The notes beneath the pieces are model-generated. The model did not search any database and had not been told where the DNA came from. It was given only the letters and a program-made list of their open reading frames with translations. Below, piece by piece: positions 30,128-40,423 of a stretch of 64,000 nt of DNA. Source of the DNA: Sphingomonas phyllosphaerae (GTDB lineage Bacteria; Pseudomonadota; Alphaproteobacteria; Sphingomonadales; Sphingomonadaceae); the NCBI RefSeq assembly GCF_029623345.1, contig NZ_JAPYKH010000001.1, forward strand, positions 124,001-188,000. Direction: 5' to 3'. Positions within the stretch are counted from its first letter, which is position 1, and every line of letters begins with the position of its first letter. The translations under genes were made by a program, and so were the position numbers.

Positions 30128-31162
30128 GTGCGAACGACTCTCATGGGAGTGGCGCTGCTGCTGGCGCCCAGCGCGGCGTTGGCGCAAAAGGCCGCGATGA
30201 CCACACCGACGCGCCCGCTCATCATCGCGCACCGCGGCGCCAGCGGGGAACGGCCTGAGCACACCATCGCGAGCTACACGCGCGCGATCGAGCAGGGCGC
30301 CGACGTGATCGAGCCCGATCTGGTGCCCACCAAGGACGACGTGCTGGTCGCGCGCCACGAGAACGAGATCTCCGAGACCACCGATGTCGCGCAGCACCCC
30401 GAGTTCGCGACGCGGCGCACCACCAAGACGATCGACGGTCAGTCGCTGACCGGCTGGTTCGTCGAGGATTTCACGCTGGCCGAGCTGAAGACGCTGCGTG
30501 CCAGGGAGCGGTTGCCGCAGCTGCGCCCCGCCAATACCACGTGGGACGGCAAGGAGGCGATCCCGACCTTCGCCGAGGTGATCGCGCTGGCGAAACAGCA
30601 TCATGTCGGCATCTACCCCGAGACCAAGCACCCGACCTATTTCCGCTCGATCGGCCATCCGACCGATGCGCTGCTGGTGGCGCAACTGCGCGCCGCCGGT
30701 TGGGACTCGCGTGACGCGCCGGTGTTCATCCAGTCGTTCGAGGTCGACAATCTCAAGCGGCTGGCGACGATGACCAAGATTCGGCTGATCCAGCTGGTCG
30801 CCGCCAAGGGTGCGCCGGCGGACGGCGCCGCGCCGAGCTACGAAGCGATGGTGACACGCGAGGGCCTGCGCGCGGTGGCACGCTACGCTTATGGTCTGGG
30901 ACCGGAGAAGGCGATGCTATGGTCGGGCGCGACCGCGACGCCGCTGGTGCGCGACTCGCACGCGGCGGGGCTCAAGGTCCATCCTTGGACCTTCCGCGCC
31001 GAGAACGTCTTCCTCGACCCACGCTTCCGCCGCGGCGAGCAGCCCGCCGCGCATGGCGACCTGGTCGGCGAGATCCGCGCCGCGCTGGGGCAGGGGATCG
31101 ACGGGTTCTTCACCGATTTTCCTGCTATCGGGGTGGAGGCCAGGGGGCGGGAGACGAAGTGA
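30128..31162 (+). CDS. glpQ: Glycerophosphodiester phosphodiesterase, exported
   Basis: Hydrolyses deacylated phospholipid head-group diesters to glycerol-3-phosphate and an alcohol. The GTG at 30128 is favoured because it yields a clean signal peptide (VRTTLMGVALLLAPSAALA|QKA); an ATG at 30095 is possible. The TIM-barrel GDPD motifs are IIAHRGASGERPEHTIASY near the mature start and ADVIEPDLVPTKDDVLVARHE, with GIYPETKHPTYF, VFIQSFEVDN and a final GIDGFFTDFPAIG. It is divergent from paoA with only 52 bases between the start codons. Its stop overlaps the next gene. Confidence 0.9.
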   Translation: MRTTLMGVALLLAPSAALAQKAAMTTPTRPLIIAHRGASGERPEHTIASYTRAIEQGADVIEPDLVPTKDDVLVARHENEISETTDVAQHPEFATRRTTKTIDGQSLTGWFVEDFTLAELKTLRARERLPQLRPANTTWDGKEAIPTFAEVIALAKQHHVGIYPETKHPTYFRSIGHPTDALLVAQLRAAGWDSRDAPVFIQSFEVDNLKRLATMTKIRLIQLVAAKGAPADGAAPSYEAMVTREGLRAVARYAYGLGPEKAMLWSGATATPLVRDSHAAGLKVHPWTFRAENVFLDPRFRRGEQPAAHGDLVGEIRAALGQGIDGFFTDFPAIGVEARGRETK

Positions 31163-31440
31163 TGCGTGGGTTCGTGATGATGATGGCGGCGGTGCCGTTG
31201 CTGGCGACCGGCGGGTGCGTGCGGACGGCGTGGAACGTCGCGACGCTGCCGGTGAAGGCGGTCGGCAAGGGCGCCGACGTAATGACCACCAGCCCCAAAG
31301 AGCGCGACGAAAAATACGTCCGCCAGCAGCGCAAGCAGGCCGAGAGCGACGAGAAGGAGCGGCGCGAGCGCGAGAAGGCATGCCGCAAGCATCCCGACCA
31401 GTGTGAGGCGGAGCCGGGGTACGCAGGGGCGGGGCGCTGA
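31162..31440 (+). CDS. Small predicted lipoprotein
   Basis: 92 residues with TGATG overlap to the phosphodiesterase gene. Signal peptide MRGFVMMMAAVPLLATGG|C gives a lipobox with Cys19. The mature part has a short hydrophobic stretch, then a highly charged helix (KYVRQQRKQAESDEKERREREKACRK) that probably forms a coiled coil. The function is unknown. Its coupling to the phosphodiesterase suggests a shared envelope role. Confidence 0.65.
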   Translation: MRGFVMMMAAVPLLATGGCVRTAWNVATLPVKAVGKGADVMTTSPKERDEKYVRQQRKQAESDEKERREREKACRKHPDQCEAEPGYAGAGR

Positions 31441-31481
31441 GGTACTCGCCCGGCGTGGGTGAGGTGAGCGGGCCTCCTTGT

Positions 31482-31561
31482 GCGTGTTCGTGCGCAGGCA
31501 GGAACCCAGATTCACGAGCGACGCGCTGAGCAACGCCGGGCTCCTGCGTGCACAGGAGCTC
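31482..31561. repeat. Paired palindromic repeat, family C
   Basis: Left unit TGCGCAGGCAGGAACCCAG (31491-31509) and right unit GGGCTCCTGCGTGCACAGGAG (around 31538-31560) face each other over a short spacer. It belongs with the units at 24.0 and 45.5 kb. It occupies the first half of the 318-base gene-free stretch 31441-31758. Confidence 0.5.
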
Positions 31562-31595
31562 GGTCGTTGATTAAAGGGGTGCCTTTGCGACCTGC

Positions 31596-31689
31596 GTCGC
31601 CCCGGCGGGGGCCGGGGCCCAGTTGGAAAGGCGAAGTTAGATTCGACGAAATCTCTCAACTGGACCCCGGCTTCCGCCGGAGTGACAAC
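31596..31689. repeat. Paired inward palindromic repeat, family A (copy 1)
   Basis: Left unit: GCCCCGGCGGGGGCCGGGGC followed by CCAGTTGG; right unit: CAACTGGACCCCGGCTTCCG followed by CCGG. The CCAGTT ends face inward across 31 bases. With the family-C pair just upstream this accounts for nearly the whole gap 31441-31758; a run of ten G bases follows at 31696-31705. No gene is seen in this gap. Confidence 0.75.
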
Positions 31690-31758
31690 TGATTTGGGGG
31701 GGGGGAGTGCGATCCGTCGGCGATGGGTGCCGCGTGGAGGTCGCCCGCGGATCGGACG

Positions 31759-32052
31759 CTACAACTTGCCGCGCCACTCCAGCGACTGGCGATTCAACGC
31801 CACAAGGTCCGCCTCCCCCGTGACGACCGCCTCACCCAGCGCGACGGCTCCGTCCAGCTGCGCATCCGTCGCGTGGCGGTAAGCCGGCCGCGCCGCGATG
31901 GCGTCGTACCAGCGCCCGCCGCAGGCGTGATCGAGCAGGATGCGCTGGAAGCAGTGATCGGCGCGCACCGGCCAGCCGCGCGAGCGTGCCAGCCCTGGCA
32001 TCACCTCGCGGGTGAGCGCGAGCCAGCGGCGCTCGCGCTCCTCCCGGGTCAT
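31759..32052 (-). CDS. Conserved-looking hypothetical protein downstream of lpd
   Basis: 97 residues from MTREERERRWLALTREVMPGLARSRGWPVRADHCFQRILLDHACGGRWYDAIAARPAYRHA. It is soluble, with Arg, Trp and His in conserved-looking blocks and no known catalytic motif that I can name. It starts ten bases after the stop of lpd on the same strand, so it is probably co-transcribed with the 2-oxoglutarate dehydrogenase genes. Codon use resembles its neighbours, which supports a real gene. Function unknown. Confidence 0.6.
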   Translation of the reverse strand: MTREERERRWLALTREVMPGLARSRGWPVRADHCFQRILLDHACGGRWYDAIAARPAYRHATDAQLDGAVALGEAVVTGEADLVALNRQSLEWRGKL

Positions 32053-32062
32053 GCCGGCCGAC

Positions 32063-33463
32063 TCAGATATGGATCGGCTTGCCGGTGACCGCCATCGCGG
32101 CCTCCTTGATCGCCTCCGAGTGCGTCGGGTGCGCGTGGCAGGTGTAGGCGATGTCCTCGCTGGTGGCACCGAACTCCATCGCCTGCGCCGCCTGCGCGAT
32201 CATCGTGCCGCCGACGGTGGCGATGCACCACACGCCGAGCACGCGGTCGGTCTTGGCGTCAGCAATGATCTTCACGAGACCATCCGGCTCGTGATTGGTC
32301 TTGGCGCGACTGTTGGCCATCATCGGGAACTTGCCGACCTTCACCTCGCCGCGCTCGCGCGCGAGCTCCTCGGTGAGGCCGACCCCTGCGATCTCGGGCC
32401 AGGTGTACACCACCGAGGGAATCACGTCGTGGTTCACGATGCCGTGCTGGCCGGCGATATTCTCGGCCACCGCGATGCCTTCGTCCTCGGCCTTGTGCGC
32501 CAGCATCGGGCCGGGGACAACGTCCCCAATCGCCCAGATTCCGTCCACCGCGGTGCGGAAGTCGTGGTCGATTTCGACCTGCCCGCGCTGGTTGGTGGCG
32601 AGCCCGGCGGCCTCGAGATGGAGACCGTCGGTGTTGGGCCGGCGCCCGATCGACACCAGCACGCAATCGGCCTCCAGCGTCGTCGCCTCGCCGCCCTGCG
32701 CGGGCTCGAGCGTCAGCACCGCCTTGCCGCCCTCGACCGCGACCTTGGTCACCTTGGTCGAGAGCTTGAACTCGATCCCCTGCTTCTTGAAGATCTTGTT
32801 CGACTCCTTGCGGATGTCGCCGTCGAAGCCGGGCAGGATCTGGTCGAGGAACTCGACGCAGGTCACCTTGGCGCCCAGCCGCCGCCACACCGAGCCGAGC
32901 TCGAGCCCGATCACGCCGCCGCCGATCACCACCATATGCTCGGGCACGCGCGGCAGCTCGAGCGCGCCGGTCGAGTCGACCACCACCTGCTGGTCGATCG
33001 TCACGCCGGGCAGCGCGGTGACCGACGAGCCGGTCGCGATCACGATGTTCCTGGCGGTGACGCGCTGGTCGCCGACGCTGACGCTGTGCGCGTCCTGGAA
33101 GGCGGCGCGGCCCTTGAGCCAGGTCACCTTGTTCTTCTTGAACAGATACTCGATGCCGCCGGTGAGCTGCTTCACCGCATCGCGGCGCTGCCCGTGCATC
33201 GTGTCGAGATCGAGCTCGACCTGGGTCTTGATGCCGAGCTTGGCCATCGCGCCGTTGGCGGCATGGTCGTACAGCTCGGAAGCGTGGAGCATCGCCTTGG
33301 AGGGGATGCAGCCGACGTTGAGGCAGGTGCCGCCCAGCGTCTCGCGGCTCTCGGCGCAGGCGGTGCGAAGCCCGAGCTGCGCGGCGCGGATCGCGGCGAC
33401 ATAGCCGCCCGGCCCGGCGCCGATCACGAGAACGTCATAGTCGTACTGCTGTTCGTCAGCCAT
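32063..33463 (-). CDS. lpd: Dihydrolipoyl dehydrogenase (E3)
   Basis: 466-residue flavoprotein that reoxidises the lipoyl groups of 2-oxoglutarate (and other) dehydrogenase complexes with NAD+. FAD loop VLVIGAGPGGYVAAIRAAQLG, redox pair GGTCLNVGCIPSK (Cys47, Cys52), NAD loop VVIGGGVIGLELGSVW, FAD site GIWAIGDVVPGPMLAHKAEDEG, and C-terminal HAHPTHSEAIKEA with the catalytic His-Glu pair. The start MADEQQYDYD at 33463 is the only sensible one. It sits downstream of sucB, separated by a palindromic repeat pair. Confidence 0.96.
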   Translation of the reverse strand: MADEQQYDYDVLVIGAGPGGYVAAIRAAQLGLRTACAESRETLGGTCLNVGCIPSKAMLHASELYDHAANGAMAKLGIKTQVELDLDTMHGQRRDAVKQLTGGIEYLFKKNKVTWLKGRAAFQDAHSVSVGDQRVTARNIVIATGSSVTALPGVTIDQQVVVDSTGALELPRVPEHMVVIGGGVIGLELGSVWRRLGAKVTCVEFLDQILPGFDGDIRKESNKIFKKQGIEFKLSTKVTKVAVEGGKAVLTLEPAQGGEATTLEADCVLVSIGRRPNTDGLHLEAAGLATNQRGQVEIDHDFRTAVDGIWAIGDVVPGPMLAHKAEDEGIAVAENIAGQHGIVNHDVIPSVVYTWPEIAGVGLTEELARERGEVKVGKFPMMANSRAKTNHEPDGLVKIIADAKTDRVLGVWCIATVGGTMIAQAAQAMEFGATSEDIAYTCHAHPTHSEAIKEAAMAVTGKPIHI

Positions 33464-33472
33464 TCCATGCCT

Positions 33473-33575
33473 CCACCCCGGCGAACGCCGGGGTCCAGTT
33501 ACGGGCCGCATATAGGGATCGCTGCGGCCGGTTACCTCTATGTCCCAACTGGACCCCGGCGTTTGCCGGGGTGGT
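33473..33575. repeat. Paired inward palindromic repeat, family A (copy 2)
   Basis: Left unit CACCCCGGCGAACGCCGGGG then TCCAGTT; right unit AACTGGACCCCGGCGTTTGC then CGGGGTG. The CCAGTT ends face inward over 43 bases. It fills the whole lpd-sucB gap and could fold in the transcript as a large hairpin between the two cistrons. Confidence 0.8.
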
Positions 33576-33591
33576 GCGTTGGGGCGTCACC

Positions 33592-34848
33592 TTACAGGTC
33601 GATCAGGATGCGCGTCGGGTCCTCGATCGCGTTCTTGAGCGCGACGAGGAAGGTCACCGCCTCGCGGCCGTCGATCAGGCGGTGATCGTAGCTGAGCGCG
33701 AGGTACATCATCGGGCGCACCACCACCTGGCCGTCGCGGACCACGGGGCGCTCCTCGATACGATGCAGGCCGAGCACCGCCGACTGCGGCGGGTTGATGA
33801 TCGGGGTCGACATCAGCGAGCCGAACACGCCGCCGTTGGAGATGGTGAAGGTGCCCCCGCGCATCTCGTCCATCTTGAGCGTGCCGTCCTTGGCGCGCTT
33901 GCCGAAGTCACCGATCGTCTTTTCGATGCCCGCGACCGACAGCGCCTGCGCGTCGCGGATTACCGGCACGACCAGCCCGTTGGGCGCCGAGACCGCGACC
34001 GAGATGTCGGCGTAATCGTGGTAGACGATCTCGTCACCCTCGATCGAGGCGTTGACCGACGGAATGTCCTTCAGCGCCATCGTCGCGGCCTTCACGAAGA
34101 AGCCCATAAAGCCGAGCCGAACGCCGTGCTTCTTCTCGAACAGGTCCTTGTACTTGGCGCGCGCCTCGATCACCGCGGTCATGTCGACGTCGTTGAACGT
34201 CGTCAGCATCGCGGCGCTGTTCTGCGCCTCCTTGAGGCGCTTGGCGATGGTCTGGCGCAGGCGCGTCATCTTGACGCGCTCTTCCTTGCGGCCGCTCGAC
34301 GCGGCGACCGAGGGAGTCTGCGCCGCCGGCGCGGCACTCGCCTCGGCAGGCTTGGTCGAGGCGGCGGCGGCGACGTCCTCCTTGGTGAGGCGGCCGTCCT
34401 TGCCGGTGCCCTTCACGGTCGAGGGATCGACGCCGTGCTCGAGCACCGCGCGGCGCACCGAAGGCGACAGCGCGGCCGGCGCGTTGGTGGTCACCGGCGT
34501 CTCACCGTGGTTGCCGTAGCCGCCCGCGACCGGTGCAGCCTGCGCTGCCGTTTGGGGCGCGCTCGCCGCCGGGGCCGGCGCGGGGCTGGTCGACGCGGCC
34601 GCGGCGCCGTCACCGCTCTCGATCGTCGCGATCAGCGCGCCGACCTCAACCGTGTCACCCACCTTCGCCGCATGCTGGCCCATCACGCCCGCGACGGGGG
34701 AGGGGACTTCGACCGAGACCTTGTCGGTCTCGAGGCTGGCGATGGGCTCGTCGGCGGCGACCGCTTCGCCCGGCTGCTTGAGCCACTCGCCGACGGTGGC
34801 CTCGGTGATCGACTCGCCCAGCGTGGGGACCAGAACTTCGGTTGCCAT
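33592..34848 (-). CDS. sucB: 2-oxoglutarate dehydrogenase E2, dihydrolipoyl succinyltransferase
   Basis: 418 residues. The lipoyl domain begins [22 protein letters not shown], with the lipoyl Lys43 in ETDKVSVEV. An Ala/Pro linker leads to the E3-binding domain ([32 protein letters not shown]). The catalytic core ends with [14 protein letters not shown], containing His389 and Asp393. It transfers succinyl from lipoamide to CoA. It is transcribed with sucA upstream and lpd downstream. An upstream extension of 13 residues in frame looks non-coding. Confidence 0.96.
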   Translation of the reverse strand: MATEVLVPTLGESITEATVGEWLKQPGEAVAADEPIASLETDKVSVEVPSPVAGVMGQHAAKVGDTVEVGALIATIESGDGAAAASTSPAPAPAASAPQTAAQAAPVAGGYGNHGETPVTTNAPAALSPSVRRAVLEHGVDPSTVKGTGKDGRLTKEDVAAAASTKPAEASAAPAAQTPSVAASSGRKEERVKMTRLRQTIAKRLKEAQNSAAMLTTFNDVDMTAVIEARAKYKDLFEKKHGVRLGFMGFFVKAATMALKDIPSVNASIEGDEIVYHDYADISVAVSAPNGLVVPVIRDAQALSVAGIEKTIGDFGKRAKDGTLKMDEMRGGTFTISNGGVFGSLMSTPIINPPQSAVLGLHRIEERPVVRDGQVVVRPMMYLALSYDHRLIDGREAVTFLVALKNAIEDPTRILIDL

Positions 34849-34892
34849 TGTGTACCTCGTCATCCCGAGCGCGGGGTCTAGCATCAAACGGG

Positions 34893-34917
34893 GCGTCCCG
34901 GCGCATCGCCGGGACGC
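34893..34917. terminator. Strong hairpin between sucA and sucB
   Basis: An 11-base perfect stem (GCGTCCCGGCG / CGCCGGGACGC) with a CAT loop lies ten bases after the sucA stop. There is no U-tract. It may stabilise the sucA message or attenuate readthrough to sucB, or simply be another member of the palindromic repeats. Confidence 0.5.
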
Positions 34918-34926
34918 GGGATCGGA

Positions 34927-37899
34927 TCAGGAGGAGGGCTGCGCCGCCTTCTTGGTAGTGTCGAGCTCGCGCGTGCGGCGGATCTCGTCGCGCACGTTAT
35001 GCCCGAGCGCGTCGGCGATCAGCGCGCCCTGCTCGGCCTGGTGACGCTTCATCAGCCCGGTCGCGGGCGATGCGGCGGCGGTGCGGCCGGCGTAGCGCGG
35101 ACGCGTGACGCGCGACTTGGCCAGCGCGAGCGCCTCCTCGATCAGCGGGTCGACGAAGAACCAGTAACCGTTGTTGCGCGGCTCTTCCTGCGCCCAGATC
35201 ACTTCCTCGAGCGCGGTCAGGCGCGACAGCCGCTCGGCCAGCGCGTCGGTGGGGAAGGGGTAGAGCTGCTCGATGCGGACGATCTGCGTCTCAGTGTCAC
35301 CCGCCGCGTCGCGCGCCTCGATCAGGTCGTACGCCACCTTGCCGGTGCACAGCACCAGCCGCTTGGTCTGCGCGTCCGGCGCGCCGTTGGTGTCCGACAG
35401 GATGCGGCGGAAGTGCGTGTTCCCGACAAAGTCCGCCGCGCTGCTGACCGCCAGCTTGTGGCGTAGCAGCGACTTGGGCGTGAACACGACCAGCGGCTTG
35501 CGGAAGTTGCGGTGCATCTGCCGGCGCAGCAGGTGGTAATAGTTCGCCGGCGTGGTGCAGTTGGCGACCTGGATGTTGTCGCCCGCGCACAGCTGGAGAA
35601 AGCGCTCCGGACGCGCCGAGCTGTGCTCGGGGCCCTGGCCCTCGTAGCCGTGCGGCAGCAGCATCACGAGGCCGTTGGCGCGCAGCCACTTGGCTTCGCC
35701 CGCGGCGATGAATTGGTCGATCATGATCTGCGCGCCGTTGACGAAGTCGCCGAACTGCGCCTCCCACAGCACCAGCGTCTTCGGATCGGCGAGCGCGTAG
35801 CCGTACTCGAAGCCGAGCACGCCATATTCCGACAGCGGGCTGTCGAGCACCTCGAAGCTGCCGTGCGGCACCGTCCAGAGCGGCACGTACTTGTGCTCGT
35901 CATTCTGGTCGACCCACACCGCATGGCGCTGCGAGAAGGTGCCGCGGCCGGAGTCCTGGCCCGACAGCCGCACGCCATAACCCTCGTGGAGCAGCGAGCC
36001 GAACGCCAGCGCCTCGCCGGTCGCCCAGTCGAAGTTCTCGCCGGAGGTGAACATCTGGCGCTTGGCATCGAGCACGCGCGCGAGCGTCTTGTGGATCGTG
36101 ATGCTGTCCGGGACGGTGGTCAGCGTGCGGCCGATCGAGTCGAACAGTTTCTGCTCGATCCCGGTGTCGACGCTGCGGCGCGAACTCTCGGCATCGGCCG
36201 GCGCGTGCAGCCCCGACCAGCGCCCCGCGAACCAGTCCGCCTTGTTGGGCTTGTAGCTCGCGCCAGCGTCGAACTCACCCTCGAGCAGGGTGGTGAACTG
36301 ACCGACACTGTCGTCGATGAACGCCTGGTCGACCACGCCCTCGGCAATCAACCGCTTGCCGTAAATCTCGCTGACCGGCGGGTGGCTGCGGATCGCCTTG
36401 TACATCAGCGGCTGGGTGAAACCGGGCTCGTCGCCCTCGTTATGGCCGAAGCGGCGATAGCACCACATGTCGATCACGACGTCGCGGTGGAACTTCTGGC
36501 GATATTCCATCGCGATCTTGGTCGCGAAGGTGACCGCTTCGGGATCGTCGCCGTTGACGTGGAAGATCGGCGCCTGGACGCCCTTGGCGACGTCCGACGG
36601 ATAGGGTGACGAGCGCGCGAACTGCGGGCTGGTCGTGAAGCCGATCTGGTTGTTGATGACGAAATGGACGCAGCCGCCGGTGTTGTAGCCGCGGATGCCC
36701 GAGAAGCCGAAGCACTCCCAGACGATACCCTGGCCAGCGAAGGCGGCGTCGCCGTGGATCAGCACCGGCAGCGAGCGCGCGTGCGTGTCGAGGTCGTTGG
36801 CGATCGTCTGGATCGCGCGGATCTTGCCGAGCACCACCGGATCCGCCGCCTCGAGGTGCGACGGGTTGGCGACCAGCGACATATGGACGTGGTGCCCGTC
36901 GAACTCGCGGTCGGTCGAGGTGCCGAGGTGGTACTTGACGTCACCCGAGCCGCCGATGTCGTCGGGGTGCGCCGAGCCGCCCGCGAACTCGTGGAAGATC
37001 ACGCGCAACGGTTTGGCCATGACGTTGGCGAGCACGTTGAGGCGACCGCGGTGCGCCATGCCGAACACGATCTCGTTGACGCCAGCGGCGCCGCCATACT
37101 TGATCACGCTCTCCAGCGCGGGGATCATGCTCTCGCCGCCGTCGAGCCCGAAGCGCTTCGTACCGACGTACTTGCGGCCCAGGAACTTCTCCCACTGCTC
37201 GGCTTCGATCACCTTGGTGAGGATCGCCTTCTTGCCGGCGGTGGTGAACTCGACGCCCTTGTCTTTGCCCTCCATCCGCTCCTGGAGGAACTTGCGCTCC
37301 TCGACATCGGCGATGTGCATGTACTCGAGGCCGACGCTGCCGCAATAATTGGCGCGCAGCGTGTCGACCACCTCGCGGATCGTCGCCCATTGCAGCCCGA
37401 GCGAGCCGCCGAGATAGACCGGGCGGTCGATGTCGGCGTCGGAGAAGCCGTGATAGTCGGTCTTGAGGTCGGCGGGCAGCTCGCGCGCCGAGGATAGGCC
37501 GAGCGGGTCGAGGTTGGCGGCGAGATGGCCGCGCACGCGATAGGTGCGGATCAGCAGCTGCGCGCGGATCGAGTCCGCCGCCGCCTTGACGATCGCGTCC
37601 TGCGACGGGGCAGGGGCAGCCGGCGCGGCGGGCGCGGGCTTACCGCCCTTCGCCGGCTTGGGCGTGGGCTCCATCTGCGTCGGGTCGAGCCCGGCGGTGA
37701 GGTCGTCGGTGGTGGTGAGCGGCCAGCGCTTGTTCTGCCACGATGGCGCGGTCAGCGATCCTTCCAGCCCCTCGAAGAAGCTGCGCCAGCCGGTCTCGAC
37801 CGAGTCGGGCGATTCCTTGAAGCGAGCGTAGAGCGCGTCGATGAACGCTGGGCTGACGTTACCCGCGATGTCGCTGAAATCCTGGCCTTCGTAGCCCAT
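34927..37899 (-). CDS. sucA: 2-oxoglutarate dehydrogenase E1
   Basis: 990-residue thiamine-diphosphate enzyme that decarboxylates 2-oxoglutarate and succinylates the E2 lipoyl group. The start MGYEGQDFSD at 37899 follows GAGG by nine bases; ATGs at 37908 and 37938 are alternatives. The N-terminal motif SPAFIDALYARFKESPDSVETGWRSFFEG is typical of OdhA/SucA. ThDP/Mg-site motifs include HGDAAFAGQGIVWE and GFTTSPQFARSSPY. The C-terminal transketolase-like half has LLPHGYEGQGPEHSSARPERFLQ. It is the first gene of the sucA-sucB-lpd run. Confidence 0.96.
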   Translation of the reverse strand: MGYEGQDFSDIAGNVSPAFIDALYARFKESPDSVETGWRSFFEGLEGSLTAPSWQNKRWPLTTTDDLTAGLDPTQMEPTPKPAKGGKPAPAAPAAPAPSQDAIVKAAADSIRAQLLIRTYRVRGHLAANLDPLGLSSARELPADLKTDYHGFSDADIDRPVYLGGSLGLQWATIREVVDTLRANYCGSVGLEYMHIADVEERKFLQERMEGKDKGVEFTTAGKKAILTKVIEAEQWEKFLGRKYVGTKRFGLDGGESMIPALESVIKYGGAAGVNEIVFGMAHRGRLNVLANVMAKPLRVIFHEFAGGSAHPDDIGGSGDVKYHLGTSTDREFDGHHVHMSLVANPSHLEAADPVVLGKIRAIQTIANDLDTHARSLPVLIHGDAAFAGQGIVWECFGFSGIRGYNTGGCVHFVINNQIGFTTSPQFARSSPYPSDVAKGVQAPIFHVNGDDPEAVTFATKIAMEYRQKFHRDVVIDMWCYRRFGHNEGDEPGFTQPLMYKAIRSHPPVSEIYGKRLIAEGVVDQAFIDDSVGQFTTLLEGEFDAGASYKPNKADWFAGRWSGLHAPADAESSRRSVDTGIEQKLFDSIGRTLTTVPDSITIHKTLARVLDAKRQMFTSGENFDWATGEALAFGSLLHEGYGVRLSGQDSGRGTFSQRHAVWVDQNDEHKYVPLWTVPHGSFEVLDSPLSEYGVLGFEYGYALADPKTLVLWEAQFGDFVNGAQIMIDQFIAAGEAKWLRANGLVMLLPHGYEGQGPEHSSARPERFLQLCAGDNIQVANCTTPANYYHLLRRQMHRNFRKPLVVFTPKSLLRHKLAVSSAADFVGNTHFRRILSDTNGAPDAQTKRLVLCTGKVAYDLIEARDAAGDTETQIVRIEQLYPFPTDALAERLSRLTALEEVIWAQEEPRNNGYWFFVDPLIEEALALAKSRVTRPRYAGRTAAASPATGLMKRHQAEQGALIADALGHNVRDEIRRTRELDTTKKAAQPSS

Positions 37900-37935
37900 G
37901 TCACGCATCCTCGACCGCTCGACTAATGGGTTCGT

Positions 37936-38016
37936 CACCCCGGCATGGAGGCCGGGGTCCAGGGCCGCGAACGGCCCGCTGGCCGCCCTGGATCCCGACC
38001 CGCGCCGGGATGACGT
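37936..38016. repeat. Paired inward palindromic repeat, family A (copy 3)
   Basis: Left unit CACCCCGGCATGGAGGCCGG then GGTCCAGG; right unit CCTGGATCCCGACCCGCGCC then GGGATGACG. The arms are more diverged than in the other copies. It fills the sucD-sucA gap, so any sucA promoter would have to lie within or upstream of it. Confidence 0.7.
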
Positions 38017-38024
38017 CAGTTCAC

Positions 38025-38915
38025 TTACTTATTGAGCACGCTCAGCAGCGTCGAGCCCAGCTCGCTGGGGCTCGCCGCGACCTTGATGCCGGCCGCTTCC
38101 ATCGCCGCGATCTTGCTTTCCGCATCGCCCTTACCACCCGACACGATCGCACCGGCATGGCCCATGCGCCGCCCCGGGGGGGCAGTGCGGCCCGCGATGA
38201 AGCCGGCCATCGGCTTCTTGCGGCCACGCTTGGCCTCGTCGATCAGGAATTGCGCCGCCTGCTCCTCGGCGTCGCCGCCGATCTCGCCGATCATGATGAT
38301 CGACTGCGTTTCCTCGTCGGCGAGGAACAGCTCGAGCACGTCGATGAAGTTGGTGCCGTTGACCGGGTCGCCGCCGATACCCACCGCGGTGGTCTGGCCG
38401 AGCCCGGCGTTCGAGGTCTGGAACACCGCCTCATAGGTCAGCGTGCCCGAGCGCGACACGACGCCGACCGAGCCCTTCTTGAAGATGTTGCCCGGCATGA
38501 TGCCGATCTTGCACTCGCCCGGCGTCAGCACGCCCGGGCAGTTCGGACCGATCAGCCGCGACTTGCTGCCCGACAGCGCGCGCTTGACGCGCACCATGTC
38601 GAGCACCGGAATGCCCTCGGTGATCGCGACGATCAGCGGCACCTCTGCGTCGATCGCCTCGAGGATCGAGTCCGCGGCGAAGGGTGGCGGCACGTAGATC
38701 ACTGACGCATTGGCACCGGTCTTGGCGACCGCCTCGGCGACGGTGTCGAAGTTCGGCAGGCCGAGCTCCTCGTGCGTGGTGCCGCCCTTGCCGGGCGTCA
38801 CGCCGCCGACCATCTGCGTGCCATAGTCCAGCGCCGCCCTGGTATGGAAGGTGCCAGTCTTGCCAGTCATCCCTTGCGTGATGACCTTGGTGTTCTTGTC
38901 GACGAGGATGCTCAA
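38025..38915 (-). CDS. sucD: Succinyl-CoA synthetase alpha subunit
   Basis: 296 residues, normal length. CoA-binding Rossmann region [34 protein letters not shown], then [22 protein letters not shown] and GVGGDP-like [12 protein letters not shown]. The phosphorylated histidine is His253 in [18 protein letters not shown]. It catalyses substrate-level phosphorylation with SucC. The beta-subunit gene sucC, which commonly precedes sucD, is not adjacent; the upstream position is taken by a palindrome-flanked GIY-YIG gene and then mdh. Confidence 0.95.
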   Translation of the reverse strand: MSILVDKNTKVITQGMTGKTGTFHTRAALDYGTQMVGGVTPGKGGTTHEELGLPNFDTVAEAVAKTGANASVIYVPPPFAADSILEAIDAEVPLIVAITEGIPVLDMVRVKRALSGSKSRLIGPNCPGVLTPGECKIGIMPGNIFKKGSVGVVSRSGTLTYEAVFQTSNAGLGQTTAVGIGGDPVNGTNFIDVLELFLADEETQSIIMIGEIGGDAEEQAAQFLIDEAKRGRKKPMAGFIAGRTAPPGRRMGHAGAIVSGGKGDAESKIAAMEAAGIKVAASPSELGSTLLSVLNK

Positions 38916-38942
38916 GTCCGTCTCCCTAGATCGGGCGATGTG

Positions 38943-39322
38943 CGTGCCCCGGCGAAGGCCGGGGCCCAGTTACGGTGGCGGTCATGGCGAAGCGATACGA
39001 TCGTACAGGTCGTCCCACTCCGGGTTGAGCCCTTCGATCTCGCGCAGCTTCCACGCCCGCTTCCACTCCTTCATCTGCAGCTCACGATGCCGGGCTGCCT
39101 CGATGCTCTCATGCGCCTCATACCAGACGAGGCGATGACAGTGATGCTTCTTGGTGAAGCCGCCGATGACGCCGCTGCGATGCTCCCAAATACGTTTGGG
39201 TAGGTCGCTGGTAACGCCGATGTAGATCGTGCCGTTTCGTTCGCTCGCCATGATGTAGACGAAGCCGGCTTTCTCCACCTCGGGACTTCTCCCAACTGGG
39301 CCCCGGCCTCCGCCGGGGCACA
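38943..39322. mobile_element. Family-A palindrome pair enclosing a GIY-YIG gene (putative mobile cassette)
   Basis: The left unit (38943-38972) reads GTGCCCCGGCGAAGGCCGGG then GCCCAGTT. The right unit (39291-39322) is its reverse complement with essentially one difference in the hairpin loop (GAA against GGA). The units face inward exactly like the gene-less pairs at 31.6, 33.5, 37.9 and 41.7 kb, but here the interior is about 320 bases and contains only the GIY-YIG reading frame. The arrangement resembles terminal inverted repeats around a nuclease gene. Mobility is inferred, not shown; no target-site duplication was identified. Confidence 0.5.
38982..39278 (-). CDS. GIY-YIG family endonuclease (short, UPF0213-like)
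   Basis: 98 residues comprising a single GIY-YIG nuclease domain. Catalytic features are intact: VYI with Tyr8, YIGVT with Tyr19, Arg29 in LPKRIWEHR, His33, and the metal-binding Glu66 in RHRELQMKEWKR. There is no DNA-binding tail as in homing endonucleases. It is the sole content of an inverted palindrome pair and interrupts the TCA block between mdh and sucD. The function of this short family is unsettled; single-strand or structure-specific cleavage has been proposed for relatives. Here a link to the flanking palindromes is the attractive hypothesis. Confidence 0.88.
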   Translation of the reverse strand: MEKAGFVYIMASERNGTIYIGVTSDLPKRIWEHRSGVIGGFTKKHHCHRLVWYEAHESIEAARHRELQMKEWKRAWKLREIEGLNPEWDDLYDRIASP

Positions 39323-39331
39323 GCTACTCGT

Positions 39332-40423
<1,092 letters not shown>

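Noticed and set aside
31696..31705. Run of ten G bases as a phase-variation tract or quadruplex
   Set aside because: It lies in an intergenic repeat remnant, not in a gene or near a start codon, and may partly be a sequencing artefact.
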